Assembly: GCA_017474845.1 (NCBI GenBank) | Contig: JAFVGS010000045.1 | Location: 1-57,293, forward strand | Length of the DNA: 57,293 nucleotides | Source of the DNA: Prevotella sp. | GTDB lineage: Bacteria; Bacteroidota; Bacteroidia; Bacteroidales; Bacteroidaceae | Direction: 5' to 3' | Shown here: piece after piece, positions 49,051 through 57,293 of the stretch | Numbering within the stretch: position 1 is the stretch's first letter | How the letters are laid out: every line of letters begins with the position of its first letter | Notes under the pieces: generated by a model | Databases searched by the model: none | Told to the model about the DNA's origin: nothing | The model's input: only the letters and a program-made list of their open reading frames with translations | Translations under genes and position numbers: made by a program

Positions 49051-50613
49051 ATGAGAATTGTATTTTCTACCTTATTGATAATAGGATCGCTGCTGACGTC
49101 GCAGGCACAGGAACGTTCGTTGTTCGACAGCCTCGCCTATCGTGCGGAAGTGCAGGCTACCGTCTCTGGTGGCGACCATAACCCCCTGTGGCTCAATGCC
49201 AACAGATATGGCCTGAGTTCATTGAAGAATACGAATGGCTATGTGCGTGGCGCCATCGCACGTCCTTTGTCGCTTGACAATGGCCGGAAATGGGGCATCG
49301 GCTATGGCCTCGATGTCGCTGTGGCAACAGGATTCACCAGTACGCTCATCGTGCATCAGGCTTTTGCCGAAGTACGCTGGCTCAAGGGAACACTGACCGT
49401 GGGTGCCAAGGAACAGCCGCTGGAACTGAAGAACCAGGAACTGAGTTCCGGTGCCCAGACTTTCGGCATCAACGCCCGTCCTGTCCCCCAGGTGAGAATC
49501 GCCCTGCCCGACTATTGGACCATTCCCCATACAAAGAACTGGCTGGCCTTCAAGGGTCATCTCGCCTATGGCAAGACCACCGACGACAAATGGCAGAAAG
49601 AGTTCACTGGCCAGCGCCACAAATATACCGAAGACGCCCTCTATCACTCCAAGGCAGGTTATCTGAAGATCGGCAATCCCGATAAAGTCTTGTTCTCTGT
49701 GGAACTGGGAGCAGAGTTTGCCACCCAGTTCGGAGGTAAATCCTATCGTTTCCATTCTGATGGTACGCCTGAGGAAGTCATTGTCCAGGAGGGAGGCCTG
49801 AAAGGTATGCTGCGGGCATTGATACCTGGTGGAAAAGATACCGTTGACGACGAATATACCGGTGGTGCTGGAAACAGTCTGGGCAGCTGGCTGGCGCGCT
49901 TCAACTTCGACTGCGATGAGTGGGGCTTCAGTTTCTATGCCGACCACTTCTTTGAAGACCATTCCTCCATGCTGCTGATGGATTATAATGGCTATGGTGA
50001 AGGTTCGGAGTGGAATGTCAAGAAGGACCGTCGCTATTTCCTGTACGCCTTGAAGGATATCCAGTTAGGACTTGAAATCCGTTTTGCGGATGCCCCATGG
50101 CTCAATAACATCTTGTTTGAGTATCTCTATTCCAAATACCAGAGCGGGCCTGTGTACCACGACCACGACGAGGTCGTCTCCTACCACATAGGTGGACAGG
50201 ACAATTTCTATAACCACAGCATCTATACAGGCTGGCAGCATTGGGGCCAGGTGATGGGCAATCCTCTGTTCCTGTCGCCTCTTTATAATACAGACCAGTC
50301 GATTGAAGTCAAGAACAATCGTAGCGAGGCTTTCCATCTCGGATTTTGTGGCGATCCCTTCCCCCAGTTCCATTATCGCTTTCTTGGAACCTACGTGAAG
50401 GGCTTTGGCACTTACGACACTCCTTACCTTGATCCCCGTAAGTCATTCTCCATGCTTGCAGAGGCCGCCTATTCCTTTGCAGACACCTCCAAGTTGAAGG
50501 GGTGGAGCGTGAGAGGCGCCTTGGGTTTGGACTTTGGAAAGCTGATGGGTGATAACTATGGTGTGCAATTCACAATTGCCAGGAATGGCATCATTAAAAA
50601 GAACAAGAAATGA
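49051..50613 (+). CDS. capsule assembly Wzi-family outer-membrane protein
   Basis: 520 residues with a signal peptide (SQAQ, about 20) and beta-strand-rich sequence typical of an 18-stranded barrel. It matches Wzi-like proteins of Bacteroidetes: GGDHNPLWLNANRYGLSS near 40-57, LTVGAKEQPLEL, ISAR-like INARPVPQVRIALPDYW. Wzi holds capsule at the cell surface. Directly followed by a lipoprotein gene (ATGA overlap) and facing a polysaccharide operon. Confidence 0.85.
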   Translation: MRIVFSTLLIIGSLLTSQAQERSLFDSLAYRAEVQATVSGGDHNPLWLNANRYGLSSLKNTNGYVRGAIARPLSLDNGRKWGIGYGLDVAVATGFTSTLIVHQAFAEVRWLKGTLTVGAKEQPLELKNQELSSGAQTFGINARPVPQVRIALPDYWTIPHTKNWLAFKGHLAYGKTTDDKWQKEFTGQRHKYTEDALYHSKAGYLKIGNPDKVLFSVELGAEFATQFGGKSYRFHSDGTPEEVIVQEGGLKGMLRALIPGGKDTVDDEYTGGAGNSLGSWLARFNFDCDEWGFSFYADHFFEDHSSMLLMDYNGYGEGSEWNVKKDRRYFLYALKDIQLGLEIRFADAPWLNNILFEYLYSKYQSGPVYHDHDEVVSYHIGGQDNFYNHSIYTGWQHWGQVMGNPLFLSPLYNTDQSIEVKNNRSEAFHLGFCGDPFPQFHYRFLGTYVKGFGTYDTPYLDPRKSFSMLAEAAYSFADTSKLKGWSVRGALGLDFGKLMGDNYGVQFTIARNGIIKKNKK

Positions 50614-51050
50614 GAAAACTATTATCTATACTGACACTCTGCCTATTGGTTGTCTCCTGTGAACTGGAGACATCGGGCAACAAGGAACTGGATGGCTTTT
50701 GGCAGATGGACCAGGTGGACACTTTGTCTACCGGTGGTGTCGCTGATACGCGCGAGGCCCTTGTGTTCTGGGGCGTCCAGGGCAAGCTGCTGCAGATCCG
50801 TTATCCAGAAACCGGCGCGTTCTTGGGAGAGGGATTGCTGTTCAGATTTAATAAAGACGACAAGCATCTGACTCTGTTGTCTCCTGTCATCCACCATCTT
50901 TATGAGACGGATGAGCCGATAGAGGATGTGGAAATACTCAAGCCTTTCGGCATCTTCCACTTGGAGGAGACCTTCGATATAGATGAATTGGATGACAAGG
51001 AAATGATACTGACCAACGACGTGCTGCGCCTGCACTTCCGGAGGTATTAG
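50610..51050 (+). CDS. small lipoprotein of unknown function
   Basis: 146 residues with a lipoprotein signal (LLVVSCEL, Cys about residue 17). The mature part looks lipocalin-like: ELDGFWQMDQVDTL, then beta-rich sequence. It resembles hypothetical Bacteroidetes lipoproteins. It overlaps the Wzi-like gene by ATGA, so the two are likely co-translated, and ends over the convergent sugar transferase gene by 4 bp. Confidence 0.7.
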   Translation: MRKLLSILTLCLLVVSCELETSGNKELDGFWQMDQVDTLSTGGVADTREALVFWGVQGKLLQIRYPETGAFLGEGLLFRFNKDDKHLTLLSPVIHHLYETDEPIEDVEILKPFGIFHLEETFDIDELDDKEMILTNDVLRLHFRRY

Positions 51051-51619
51051 AATTTCTTTCCGAAGACGATGTAGGCAAACGTCTGCATCAGGATCTTGGC
51101 ATCGAGCCATAACGACTGGTGCTCCAGGTAGTAGAGGTCCATCTCCAGCCGTATGAGCATCTTCTCCATCGTGTCTGTATAGCCGTTATGCAGCGTAGCG
51201 TAGCTGGTGACTCCCGGACGGAGGGCATAGAGCCGTTCGTAGTTGGGATTATGCTGCATAATCTGGTCGATGTAGTATTTCCGCTCAGGTCTCGGTCCGA
51301 TGAAGGCCATGTCTCCCTTCACCACATTCCACAACTGCGGCAGTTCGTCGAGATGGTGGTCTCGCAGAAACCGTCCCGTCCTGGTCATGTCCGCACTTCT
51401 CTCATGTCCGAAGAGGGCATTCTCGTCACGTTCCTTGTCGATGGTCATGCTCCGGAACTTATAGATGTTGAATGGTTTGCCACCCCGTCCGATGCGCTCC
51501 TGCCTGAAGATGGCAGGACCGCCGTCTTCCAGTCTGACTGCCAGATAGCATATCAGCAGCAGCGGGGAGAAGATGATGAGGCAGAGGATGGCCACCAGCA
51601 GGTCTATGAGTCTCTTCAT
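51047..51619 (-). CDS. undecaprenyl-phosphate sugar phosphotransferase (monotopic PGT)
   Basis: 190 residues, a minimal bacterial sugar transferase. A re-entrant hydrophobic helix (about 3-27), basic loop QERIGRGGKPFNIYKFRSM, and the catalytic-type [22 protein letters not shown]. Transfers a sugar-1-phosphate from a UDP-sugar to undecaprenyl phosphate to start a repeat unit or glycan. Last gene of the leftward operon; the preceding fused gene ends inside its first codons (4-bp overlap). Confidence 0.92.
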   Translation of the reverse strand: MKRLIDLLVAILCLIIFSPLLLICYLAVRLEDGGPAIFRQERIGRGGKPFNIYKFRSMTIDKERDENALFGHERSADMTRTGRFLRDHHLDELPQLWNVVKGDMAFIGPRPERKYYIDQIMQHNPNYERLYALRPGVTSYATLHNGYTDTMEKMLIRLEMDLYYLEHQSLWLDAKILMQTFAYIVFGKKF

Positions 51620-54114
51620 TGGGCTTGGTCTAGTTTTTCGTAGATGGAGTTGTTGCTCTTGAATTCCGGCACGATCTGCTTCATCTTCCTCACCGTCGCC
51701 ATCTTGTCGTAATCTTCGCAGATGGTCGCCAGTTCGTCAATCTCTCGGCAGATAGTGTCATAGTCGTATTCCCTGACTTTGGCGATGCGTATCTTCTCGT
51801 GGAACGACGGCTTGGTGGTCTCTGCCACGTTCAGCAGTTCCTCAAAGAGCTTTTCGCCTTGTCGCAGGCCCGTGTATTCTATTCTGACGTCCTTGGCACC
51901 GCTGAGCTGGATCATACGCTTGGCGAGGTCGTCGATCTTCACGGGCTTGCCCATGTCGAAGACGAATATTTCACCGCCGTTGCCCTTCGTGCCAGCCTCG
52001 AGCACCAGCTTGCAGGCTTCAGGTATCAGCATGAAGTAGCGGATGATGTCCGGATTGGTCACCGTCACGGGACCGCCGTTCTTGATCTGTTCCTTAAACA
52101 GCGGGATGACCGAGCCGTTGGATCCGAGCACGTTGCCGAAGCGGGTGGTGACAAACTGCGTCACACCTTTGATTTCGCCGCTCTTGACGGCTTTGTCGAG
52201 GCTCTGTACGTAGATCTCGCAGATGCGCTTCGAGCAGCCCATCACGTTCGAGGGGTTCACGGCCTTGTCGGTGGAGATCATCACAAACTTCTTCACGCCG
52301 TACTTCACGGCGAGGTCTGCTATCACGCGCGTACCATATATATTATTATAGATACTCTCCTCGGGATTGTCTTCCAGCATGGGCACGTGCTTATAGGCCG
52401 CCGCATGGAACACGTAGTCTGGCCTGTACTCACGGAACAACGACTCCATGTGCTTCTGATGGCAGATGCTGGCCACGAGCACCTCGGCCTTGATGTCAGG
52501 CCATTGGGCCATCATCAGCTGTATCTCGTGCTGGGGCGTCTCGGCCTGGTCTATCAGTATCAGATGCCTTGGCTTGAACTGGCATATCTGCTGCACGATT
52601 TCCTGTCCGATGCTGCCTGCCGAACCGGTGATCATGATACACTTGTCCTTCAGCCGCTCGCCGACGGATTTCATGTCTACGACAATCTCGTCTCTAGGCA
52701 GCAGGTCCTCGATGCTGATCTCCTTCAGTTCTGGCGATGCGCCGCCGATCACCTTGTCCCATTCCTGGGCCTCCTGCGTGAAATAGATGTGGATGCCGGC
52801 CTTGATGAGTTCGTCAATCAGCGCCTCATTCTTCAGGAAGGCCTCTTTACGGTAGGGCGATACGATGAGTGCCTCGATACCCTCCTCCGTCATCGTGTTC
52901 ACCAGTTCTGCGTCGAGCTTGTGCACCCTGACGCCCATCAGGATCTTGTTCTCCACCTTGCGGTCATCGGAGATGAAGCCCTTCAGGTCGAATCTGGCAG
53001 GATTCTCGTTCCTGATATGCTTGGCGATGGCGATGCCGCCGTTCTTCACACCATAGATGTAGGCATATTTCGAGTGGATGCTCTTGATGGTCACGTCGTA
53101 GATGGTCTTCACGCCGATGCGCACCAGCCACAGCAGGAAGGTGGCGAGCACCGTTGCCAGCAGGATCTGGATGGCTGTCAGGTATGAGAACGTCTCATGA
53201 CAGCACAGCACGAAGTGCGTCGCTTCCGACAGCACCAGCCCCAACAGGGTGGCATAGCCCACCTTCTTCAGGTCGACGAACGATGAGTATCGCAGGATGC
53301 CGCTGTAGGTGCGGAAGATGCGGAAGCCGATGATGAAGAACACCAGGTAGACGAGGATGCAGGCCGACAGTTTCTCGATGATGTAGAGGGTATCCTTGCC
53401 GCTGTTGAACTGCTGGTAGACGAAGAGGAACGCGAGGAACACGATGGCGCAGTCCATGAGGAAGATTCCCCAGAAGGGCAGCGACTTACGGTTGAAGTAC
53501 CAGTTGACGAGCTTGTTGAAGCTGCTGATGCTGGCGATGCTCTTCAGCGTCAGGAAGATGATCCTGAAGTATTCGCCCAGACTCTTGTTCTGGATGTATT
53601 TCATGTTCAGCTTCAGCTTGTTGGGCATCACCTGCTCCACATACACGCGGTCTGGATCCTCGGCATTGCCCAGCAGTTCGTTCTCGTTCACATACTCTAT
53701 CGAGGCATAGTCGGTGATGCCTGGCTTCACGTCGAGCACCTTCCGCTGCTCAGGGGTGTACATCTCCACGTATTTCCTCACCTCAGGCCTGGGCCCCACG
53801 AGACTCATGTCGCCCTTCAGCACATTCCACAGCTGTGGCAGCTCGTCGAGCTTGTATTTGCGGATGAAGTGCCCGATGCGTGTGATGCGGTGGTCGTCTG
53901 TGCCGATGGTTATGAGGCTCTCGTTCTCAGAGTCGGTGCGCATCGAACGGAACTTGTAGAGTCCGAAGGGCTTGCCGCCCAGTCCGATGCGTTCCTGTAC
54001 GAAGAAGCCTGGTCCCTTGCTTCCCAGCCTGATCAACAGCCAGAAAATAAGGAACAGGGGTGAGAGGACTATCAGTCCAGTCGCGGAGAAGAGTATGTCG
54101 AAAAACCTGATCAC
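51616..54114 (-). CDS. fused phosphoglycosyltransferase and UDP-sugar 4,6-dehydratase (CapD/WbpM type)
   Basis: 832 residues made of two full enzymes. Residues 1-195 are a bacterial sugar transferase ([41 protein letters not shown]). From about 205 ([16 protein letters not shown]) there follow four membrane helices, a nucleotide-sensing domain, and a short-chain dehydrogenase-type dehydratase with [12 protein letters not shown] (about 494-505), [14 protein letters not shown] and [17 protein letters not shown]. The dehydratase would make a UDP-4-keto-6-deoxy-sugar and the transferase could load the finished sugar. The downstream gene overlaps by 4 bp. Confidence 0.9.
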   Translation of the reverse strand: MIRFFDILFSATGLIVLSPLFLIFWLLIRLGSKGPGFFVQERIGLGGKPFGLYKFRSMRTDSENESLITIGTDDHRITRIGHFIRKYKLDELPQLWNVLKGDMSLVGPRPEVRKYVEMYTPEQRKVLDVKPGITDYASIEYVNENELLGNAEDPDRVYVEQVMPNKLKLNMKYIQNKSLGEYFRIIFLTLKSIASISSFNKLVNWYFNRKSLPFWGIFLMDCAIVFLAFLFVYQQFNSGKDTLYIIEKLSACILVYLVFFIIGFRIFRTYSGILRYSSFVDLKKVGYATLLGLVLSEATHFVLCCHETFSYLTAIQILLATVLATFLLWLVRIGVKTIYDVTIKSIHSKYAYIYGVKNGGIAIAKHIRNENPARFDLKGFISDDRKVENKILMGVRVHKLDAELVNTMTEEGIEALIVSPYRKEAFLKNEALIDELIKAGIHIYFTQEAQEWDKVIGGASPELKEISIEDLLPRDEIVVDMKSVGERLKDKCIMITGSAGSIGQEIVQQICQFKPRHLILIDQAETPQHEIQLMMAQWPDIKAEVLVASICHQKHMESLFREYRPDYVFHAAAYKHVPMLEDNPEESIYNNIYGTRVIADLAVKYGVKKFVMISTDKAVNPSNVMGCSKRICEIYVQSLDKAVKSGEIKGVTQFVTTRFGNVLGSNGSVIPLFKEQIKNGGPVTVTNPDIIRYFMLIPEACKLVLEAGTKGNGGEIFVFDMGKPVKIDDLAKRMIQLSGAKDVRIEYTGLRQGEKLFEELLNVAETTKPSFHEKIRIAKVREYDYDTICREIDELATICEDYDKMATVRKMKQIVPEFKSNNSIYEKLDQAQ

Positions 54115-54117
54115 AAA

Positions 54118-54140
54118 TCTTCAATCTTCAATGTTCAATG
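54118..54140. repeat. TTCAATG tandem phrase at the end of the aminotransferase gene
   Basis: Repeats of (A)TCTTCAATCTTCAATGTTCAATG span the stop codon of the aminotransferase gene (54128) and its 3' gap. Similar to 45750-45776. Confidence 0.5.
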
Positions 54141-55324
54141 ACGTCTCTGAAGTTCTTGAGGATGAATTCCGCCTCCTCGTCTGTCAGCCTTGTGTGCAAG
54201 GGCAGCGTCACTTCGTTCTTGAACTGGTTATAGGCATTGGGATAGTCGTTGATGTCGAAGCCTAACTGTTTGTAGGCTGTCATCATCGGCAGGGGCTTGA
54301 AGTGCACATTGCAGGCGATGTCGCGACGCGCCATCTCGGTGATCACCTCATTGCGGTAGTCACCGTCCTTGCCCAGCAGTCTCACCTGATAGAGGTGTCC
54401 CGACGAGGTGTGTTCTGCCGTATAGTGGTCGCGCACCTGCAGGCTGAGGCCTTTCAGTGCCTCGTCATAGCGCTCTATCAGCTCCCGCCTGCGGGCCAGC
54501 ATCTGCGGATAGCGCTTCATCTGTATCAGTCCGATGGCGGCGGTGAGGTCTGTCATATTGCACTTGTAGGCCGGTGTCAGCACGTCGTACTCCCAGGCGC
54601 CGAGCTGTGTCTTTGCCAGCGCGTCCTTGCTCTGTCCGTGCAGCGAGTTCAGCTGGAACTGATTGTAGAGCCACTCGTCGTCGATGCCCCTGATGGGTCG
54701 CCATGTCAGCGCACCGCCCTCTGCCGTCGTGAAGTTCTTCACGGCGTGGAACGAGAACGAGGTGAAGTCGCTCACGCTGCCGATCATCCGGTCGTGCCAC
54801 TTGGCGCCGAAGGCATGTGCGGCATCATCCACCACGATGACGTGGCCGATGGCCTCCTGCAGTTCGTTGGCCGGACGGAACAGTGACCGTCTGCTCTCCA
54901 CGACGGCCTCGATGCGGGCATAGTCGCAGGGCACGCCGCCCAGGTCCACGGGGATGATCACCTTCGTATGCTCGTTGATGGCGTCGGCCATCTTCTCATA
55001 GTCCATCTCGTAGGAGTCGGGCTGGGTGTCTATCAGCACCAGCTTGGCTCCCACGTGGCATACAGGACTGGCCGATGCCGTATAGGTATAGGCCGAGGTG
55101 ATCACTTCGTCACCAGGTCCGATGCCTAAGATGCGGAGTATCGATTCCAGACAGGCGGTGGCAGAACTCTGACACACCACCTTCTGCGTTTGGCAGTAGC
55201 CGGCTATCTGCTTTTCAAATTCTTTCGTCCGCGGCCCGGTCGTAATCCAGCCCGAGAGCAGCGCACGGCTGACCTCCTGGGCCTCTTGTTCCGTAATATC
55301 CGGGGGAGAGAAAGTTATCTTCAT
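54128..55324 (-). CDS. DegT/DnrJ/EryC1 sugar aminotransferase
   Basis: 398-residue PLP enzyme that aminates UDP-4-keto sugars, fitting the dehydratase encoded next in the operon. GWITTGPRTKEFE at the start, SSATACLESIL, DDAAHAFGAKW, and Lys196 in SFHAVKNFTTAEGG forms the Schiff base. Length is normal. Located 13 bp before the fused gene. Confidence 0.93.
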   Translation of the reverse strand: MKITFSPPDITEQEAQEVSRALLSGWITTGPRTKEFEKQIAGYCQTQKVVCQSSATACLESILRILGIGPGDEVITSAYTYTASASPVCHVGAKLVLIDTQPDSYEMDYEKMADAINEHTKVIIPVDLGGVPCDYARIEAVVESRRSLFRPANELQEAIGHVIVVDDAAHAFGAKWHDRMIGSVSDFTSFSFHAVKNFTTAEGGALTWRPIRGIDDEWLYNQFQLNSLHGQSKDALAKTQLGAWEYDVLTPAYKCNMTDLTAAIGLIQMKRYPQMLARRRELIERYDEALKGLSLQVRDHYTAEHTSSGHLYQVRLLGKDGDYRNEVITEMARRDIACNVHFKPLPMMTAYKQLGFDINDYPNAYNQFKNEVTLPLHTRLTDEEAEFILKNFRDVIEH

Positions 55325-55327
55325 GGG

Positions 55328-56350
55328 CTATCTGTTTGATTTGACATTGAATGACTTGCCCCCCAGCACCTTGAAAATCCCCCTCAGATAGCCGAAGCCA
55401 TAGCTCAGGTGGATGTTCAGGAAGATGTATGGCATCAGCGGCATCACCGCGAAGTTGCGGGTACGGATGGCTCCCATCATACCGACCACGAGGCCGATGA
55501 AGAGGTAGAGCAGCAGGATGGCTGTAAACACTTTCAGCACGAAGGGCGAGAAGAAGCTGGCGATGCCTCCGAAGAAGAGGATGAGCAGGAAGAACAGAGG
55601 GAAGAACTGCCTGATGGTGGCAGGCGCTCCCAGCTTCTTGTTCACCAGCGGCTTGTAGAGGCCGTACTGGTAATACATATGTCGCATCTTCCGGATGGTA
55701 TCGCGGGCTGTGTAGTTGATGATGACCTGAGGTATCAGGAATATCTTGCCGCCTAGGTTCTGCAGGCGTCCGTTGAACTCGTCGTCCTGGTTGCGCACGA
55801 GGTCGGTATCAAACTGCCCCGTCTTCTCAAACACCTCTCTTTTATAGCAGCCGAAGGGCACCGTGTCGGTCTCCATGATTCTCGAGGCCCCGATCTTATG
55901 CATCGATCCGCCCACGCCGAAGGGATGGCTTGAAGCCAGGGCGATGGCGTGGCAGACGGCCGTGTCCTTCGCCGGCTGTGTGTTCCACACACCGCCCACG
56001 TTGTCGGCATTGAGCTCGTAGAGGTATCTCACCAGCTCGGAGATATAGTTCGTCGGATAGGTGCAGTGCCCGTCAATGCGCATGATCACTTCGCCCGTGG
56101 CCACCTCCAGTCCCTTGTTCAGGGCGTAGGGCACCACGCGCTCAGGATTGTCGAGCAGCTTGATGAAGGGGTAGTCCTTCGCGTATTTCCTGACAATATC
56201 AGCGGTATGGTCAGTACTCCTGCCGTCGATGAAGAGCACTTCCAGCTTGTCCTGCGGGTAGTCCTGCTCCAGAATCGACAGAATGCACCGTTCAATGAAC
56301 TTCTCTTCATTGAATAGTGGGCAGATGATGGATACTGTTCGAACGTTCAT
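55328..56350 (-). CDS. glycosyltransferase family 2 (ExoA-like)
   Basis: 340 residues with a GT2 domain (VSIICPLFNEEKFIERCI, IDGRSTDHTADIV, RIDGHCTY with the DGH/DxD-type metal site, NQDDEFNGRL) and three to four membrane helices after about 240. It resembles succinoglycan-type ExoA transferases. First gene of the operon, promoter at 56388-56395, 3 bp from the aminotransferase gene. Confidence 0.9.
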   Translation of the reverse strand: MNVRTVSIICPLFNEEKFIERCILSILEQDYPQDKLEVLFIDGRSTDHTADIVRKYAKDYPFIKLLDNPERVVPYALNKGLEVATGEVIMRIDGHCTYPTNYISELVRYLYELNADNVGGVWNTQPAKDTAVCHAIALASSHPFGVGGSMHKIGASRIMETDTVPFGCYKREVFEKTGQFDTDLVRNQDDEFNGRLQNLGGKIFLIPQVIINYTARDTIRKMRHMYYQYGLYKPLVNKKLGAPATIRQFFPLFFLLILFFGGIASFFSPFVLKVFTAILLLYLFIGLVVGMMGAIRTRNFAVMPLMPYIFLNIHLSYGFGYLRGIFKVLGGKSFNVKSNR

Positions 56351-56387
56351 TTATCCTTTAAAACGTAGTTTTATTCAAATTAGTGTG

Positions 56388-56395
56388 CAAAGGTA
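56388..56395 (-). promoter_or_regulatory. -7 promoter element (TACCTTTG) for the polysaccharide operon
   Basis: Exact TAnnTTTG on the minus strand, 37 bp before the GT2 start codon. Confidence 0.65.
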
Positions 56396-56496
56396 CAATA
56401 ATTTTTTCAACTTTCGCACAAAAAGCATGAAAAAGAGCGAAAAGCAGCGTATTTATACGAACGCGTCAAGAATACTTCAGGCAATTCCTTTCATTA

Positions 56497-56537
56497 TGAC
56501 AAGAAGCTCACTCCTTTTGAGAGCGGGCTTCTTGTTA
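56497..56537. terminator. hairpin between the operon and decayed sequence
   Basis: TGACAAGAAGCTCACTC and GAGCGGGCTTCTTGTTA form an imperfect stem of about 16 bp. It may end a former gene to the right. Confidence 0.45.
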
Positions 56538-56818
56538 TGATTACTTCTGCAAGAACATCGTCTTTCTCCGATGATTTCTAAACTACATAACGAAACGGGA
56601 AAACGGCAAAACTATAGCATGACTGTTCCCGTCTTGCGATACAGGGCTTTCACCTTGCCGTTATCCTTGAATTCTCCAGTCTTCACGGCCAGATGGTCTG
56701 CCAGCAGCGTGCGTGCGCGGCCACGTGCCGACGATTCACCTTCCAGTCATACGTGTATTTGTTTAATTGCTGCAAATTTACGAATAATTTCTGAGATATT
56801 TCACAACATAGCACATTT

Positions 56819-57183
56819 TTACACATCTTTTAATAAAAGTGTCTCTTTCCCATACTCATGCCACCAACGGGTGGCATCGATGAGGGCATAAACTCTTTCA
56901 CTGATGAAATCTGGGTATTTGGGCGTTAGTTCTTCAGCGTTGAAGCCTGCAATGACGCAGAGGAAGGAGAGGTCACCCCTCGATGTATTCACACCAATGG
57001 TTCTGCCTCAGGCAGAAGCCAAGGATGTTGTCAAACTCGGCCTCCGTCTTGGGTAACTGGACGTGGGCCACAACGTGCGGCTTTGATTGTTGGTGTACAA
57101 GACACACAAACGTGCCAACGTGCCATCGTGCCATTTGACTTCGTCGATGGAACTCACGCTCGACAGACTGAATGCGAGCATTC
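56819..57183 (-). pseudogene. frameshifted remnant of an unidentified gene
   Basis: Two protein-like pieces in different frames abut near 57000: the first, starting from an ATG at 57183, contains LPKTEAEFDNILGFC, and the second GFNAEELTPKYPDFIS and RVYALIDATRWWHEYG, ending at a TAA at 56819. The composition of the second piece is protein-like and AT/GC use matches coding DNA. I do not recognise the family. Confidence 0.4.
57111..57135. repeat. CGTGCCA(A/T) tandem repeat
   Basis: Three units of about 9 bp (CGTGCCAA, CGTGCCAT, CGTGCCAT) in the decayed region. Confidence 0.55.
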
Positions 57184-57293
57184 ATCTGTACTCACTTAAT
57201 CGTGCTATTCGATTTTTAGTTTTTAGGGAATGGGATGAATGGATGTAGAGAGGATGTATATATTTATTTATAATATTATATATTATAATATAT

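Larger units (their letters stand above)
56551..57293. other. gene-free decayed region with coding remnants
   Basis: No intact gene is supported. On the minus strand, 56612-56746 is open and reads LEGESSARGRARTLL then VKTGEFKDNGKVKALYRK before a stop, with no start codon. A second minus-strand fragment (56819 to about 57000) reads RTIGVNTSRGDLSFLCVIAG and continues to IDATRWWHEYGKE, with a different-frame fragment (HVQLPKTEAEFDNILGF) just upstream, which suggests a frameshifted gene. A GTGCCA-unit tandem repeat is at 57111-57135. The last 40 bp are almost pure AT. Confidence 0.5.

Noticed and set aside
51799-53187. 462-codon open frame antisense to the fused transferase-dehydratase gene
   Set aside because: Antisense mirror; the other strand carries clear enzyme motifs.
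56571-56891. 106-codon plus-strand frame
   Set aside because: Composition is not protein-like; the opposite strand has better (though broken) coding character.
57240-57293. AT-rich end as a replication origin
   Set aside because: Only AT alternation is visible; no DnaA boxes or dnaA gene.
1-57293. CRISPR arrays, tRNA or rRNA genes, intact insertion sequences
   Set aside because: No regularly spaced identical repeats, no cloverleaf or rRNA-like stretch and no transposase motif was seen by eye; a tRNA scan was not possible.

Overview
The window comes from a member of Bacteroidales, most likely a Prevotella-like Prevotellaceae genome of moderate to high GC. The reasons are the repeated TAnnTTTG -7 promoter elements (about twenty clear ones, several with a TTTG 19-20 bp upstream), the purH-mreBCD-PBP2-rodA order, a GldH lipoprotein, a standalone MetH-activation protein, a TrpB2-type tryptophan synthase, Wzi, and a broken Bacteroidales 'smalltalk' gene. 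No rRNA, tRNA, CRISPR array or intact transposase was seen.

Layout. 1-450: start of a histone-like gene and a small truncated-looking ORF. 599-7140: a rightward operon for IMP cyclohydrolase and the rod/elongasome machinery (MreB, MreC, MreD, PBP2, RodA). 7126-11135: leftward genes for GldH, a RicT/PSP1 protein, DNA polymerase III delta-prime and MetF. 11260-14566: a BASS-like transporter and a LemA/DUF2207 pair. 14730-19165: an HAD lipoprotein preceded by a 29-codon ORF, a secreted carboxylesterase, two proteins of unknown function and a smalltalk remnant. 19311-23001: divergent GH51 arabinofuranosidase and sugar:H+ symporter. 23038-29220: a REC-only regulator, DnaX, an FtsB/DivIC protein, small membrane and lipoproteins, dihydroorotase and the MetH reactivation domain. 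29217-31916: leftward metallophosphatase, PlsC and dolichol-phosphate-mannose-synthase-like glycosyltransferase. 32048-36131: Mfd and Hsp20 (with a sigma-54-type promoter). 36326-41141: uracil permease, butyrate kinase and a DUF4380-carboxylesterase fusion. 41207-50613: TrpB2, a sensorless hybrid two-component protein, a possible small RNA, GPx, L31, uridine kinase, DUF308 protein, a histidine phosphatase, a His/Arg/Ser/Gly-rich secreted protein and Wzi. 50610-56350: a lipoprotein and a leftward polysaccharide operon (GT2, DegT aminotransferase, fused phosphoglycosyltransferase-dehydratase, second phosphoglycosyltransferase). 56351-57293: decayed sequence.

How genes work together. The first operon couples a purine step to wall elongation. 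The GH51/symporter pair fits release and uptake of arabinose-type sugars. The polysaccharide operon has the enzyme set expected to make a UDP-4-amino-6-deoxy-sugar and load its phosphosugar on undecaprenyl phosphate, facing a Wzi-like surface-assembly gene.

Most of what is unusual lies in repeats and structured DNA rather than in a new gene cassette: in-frame inverted-repeat insertions inside mfd and the MetH-activation gene, a duplicated divergent-promoter cassette, a hairpin element with compensatory changes in two 5' leaders, dispersed CACAGATT/CACGAATT palindromes, and a 78-bp tandem duplication that copied the start of holB. No wholly new defence or mobile system could be supported.
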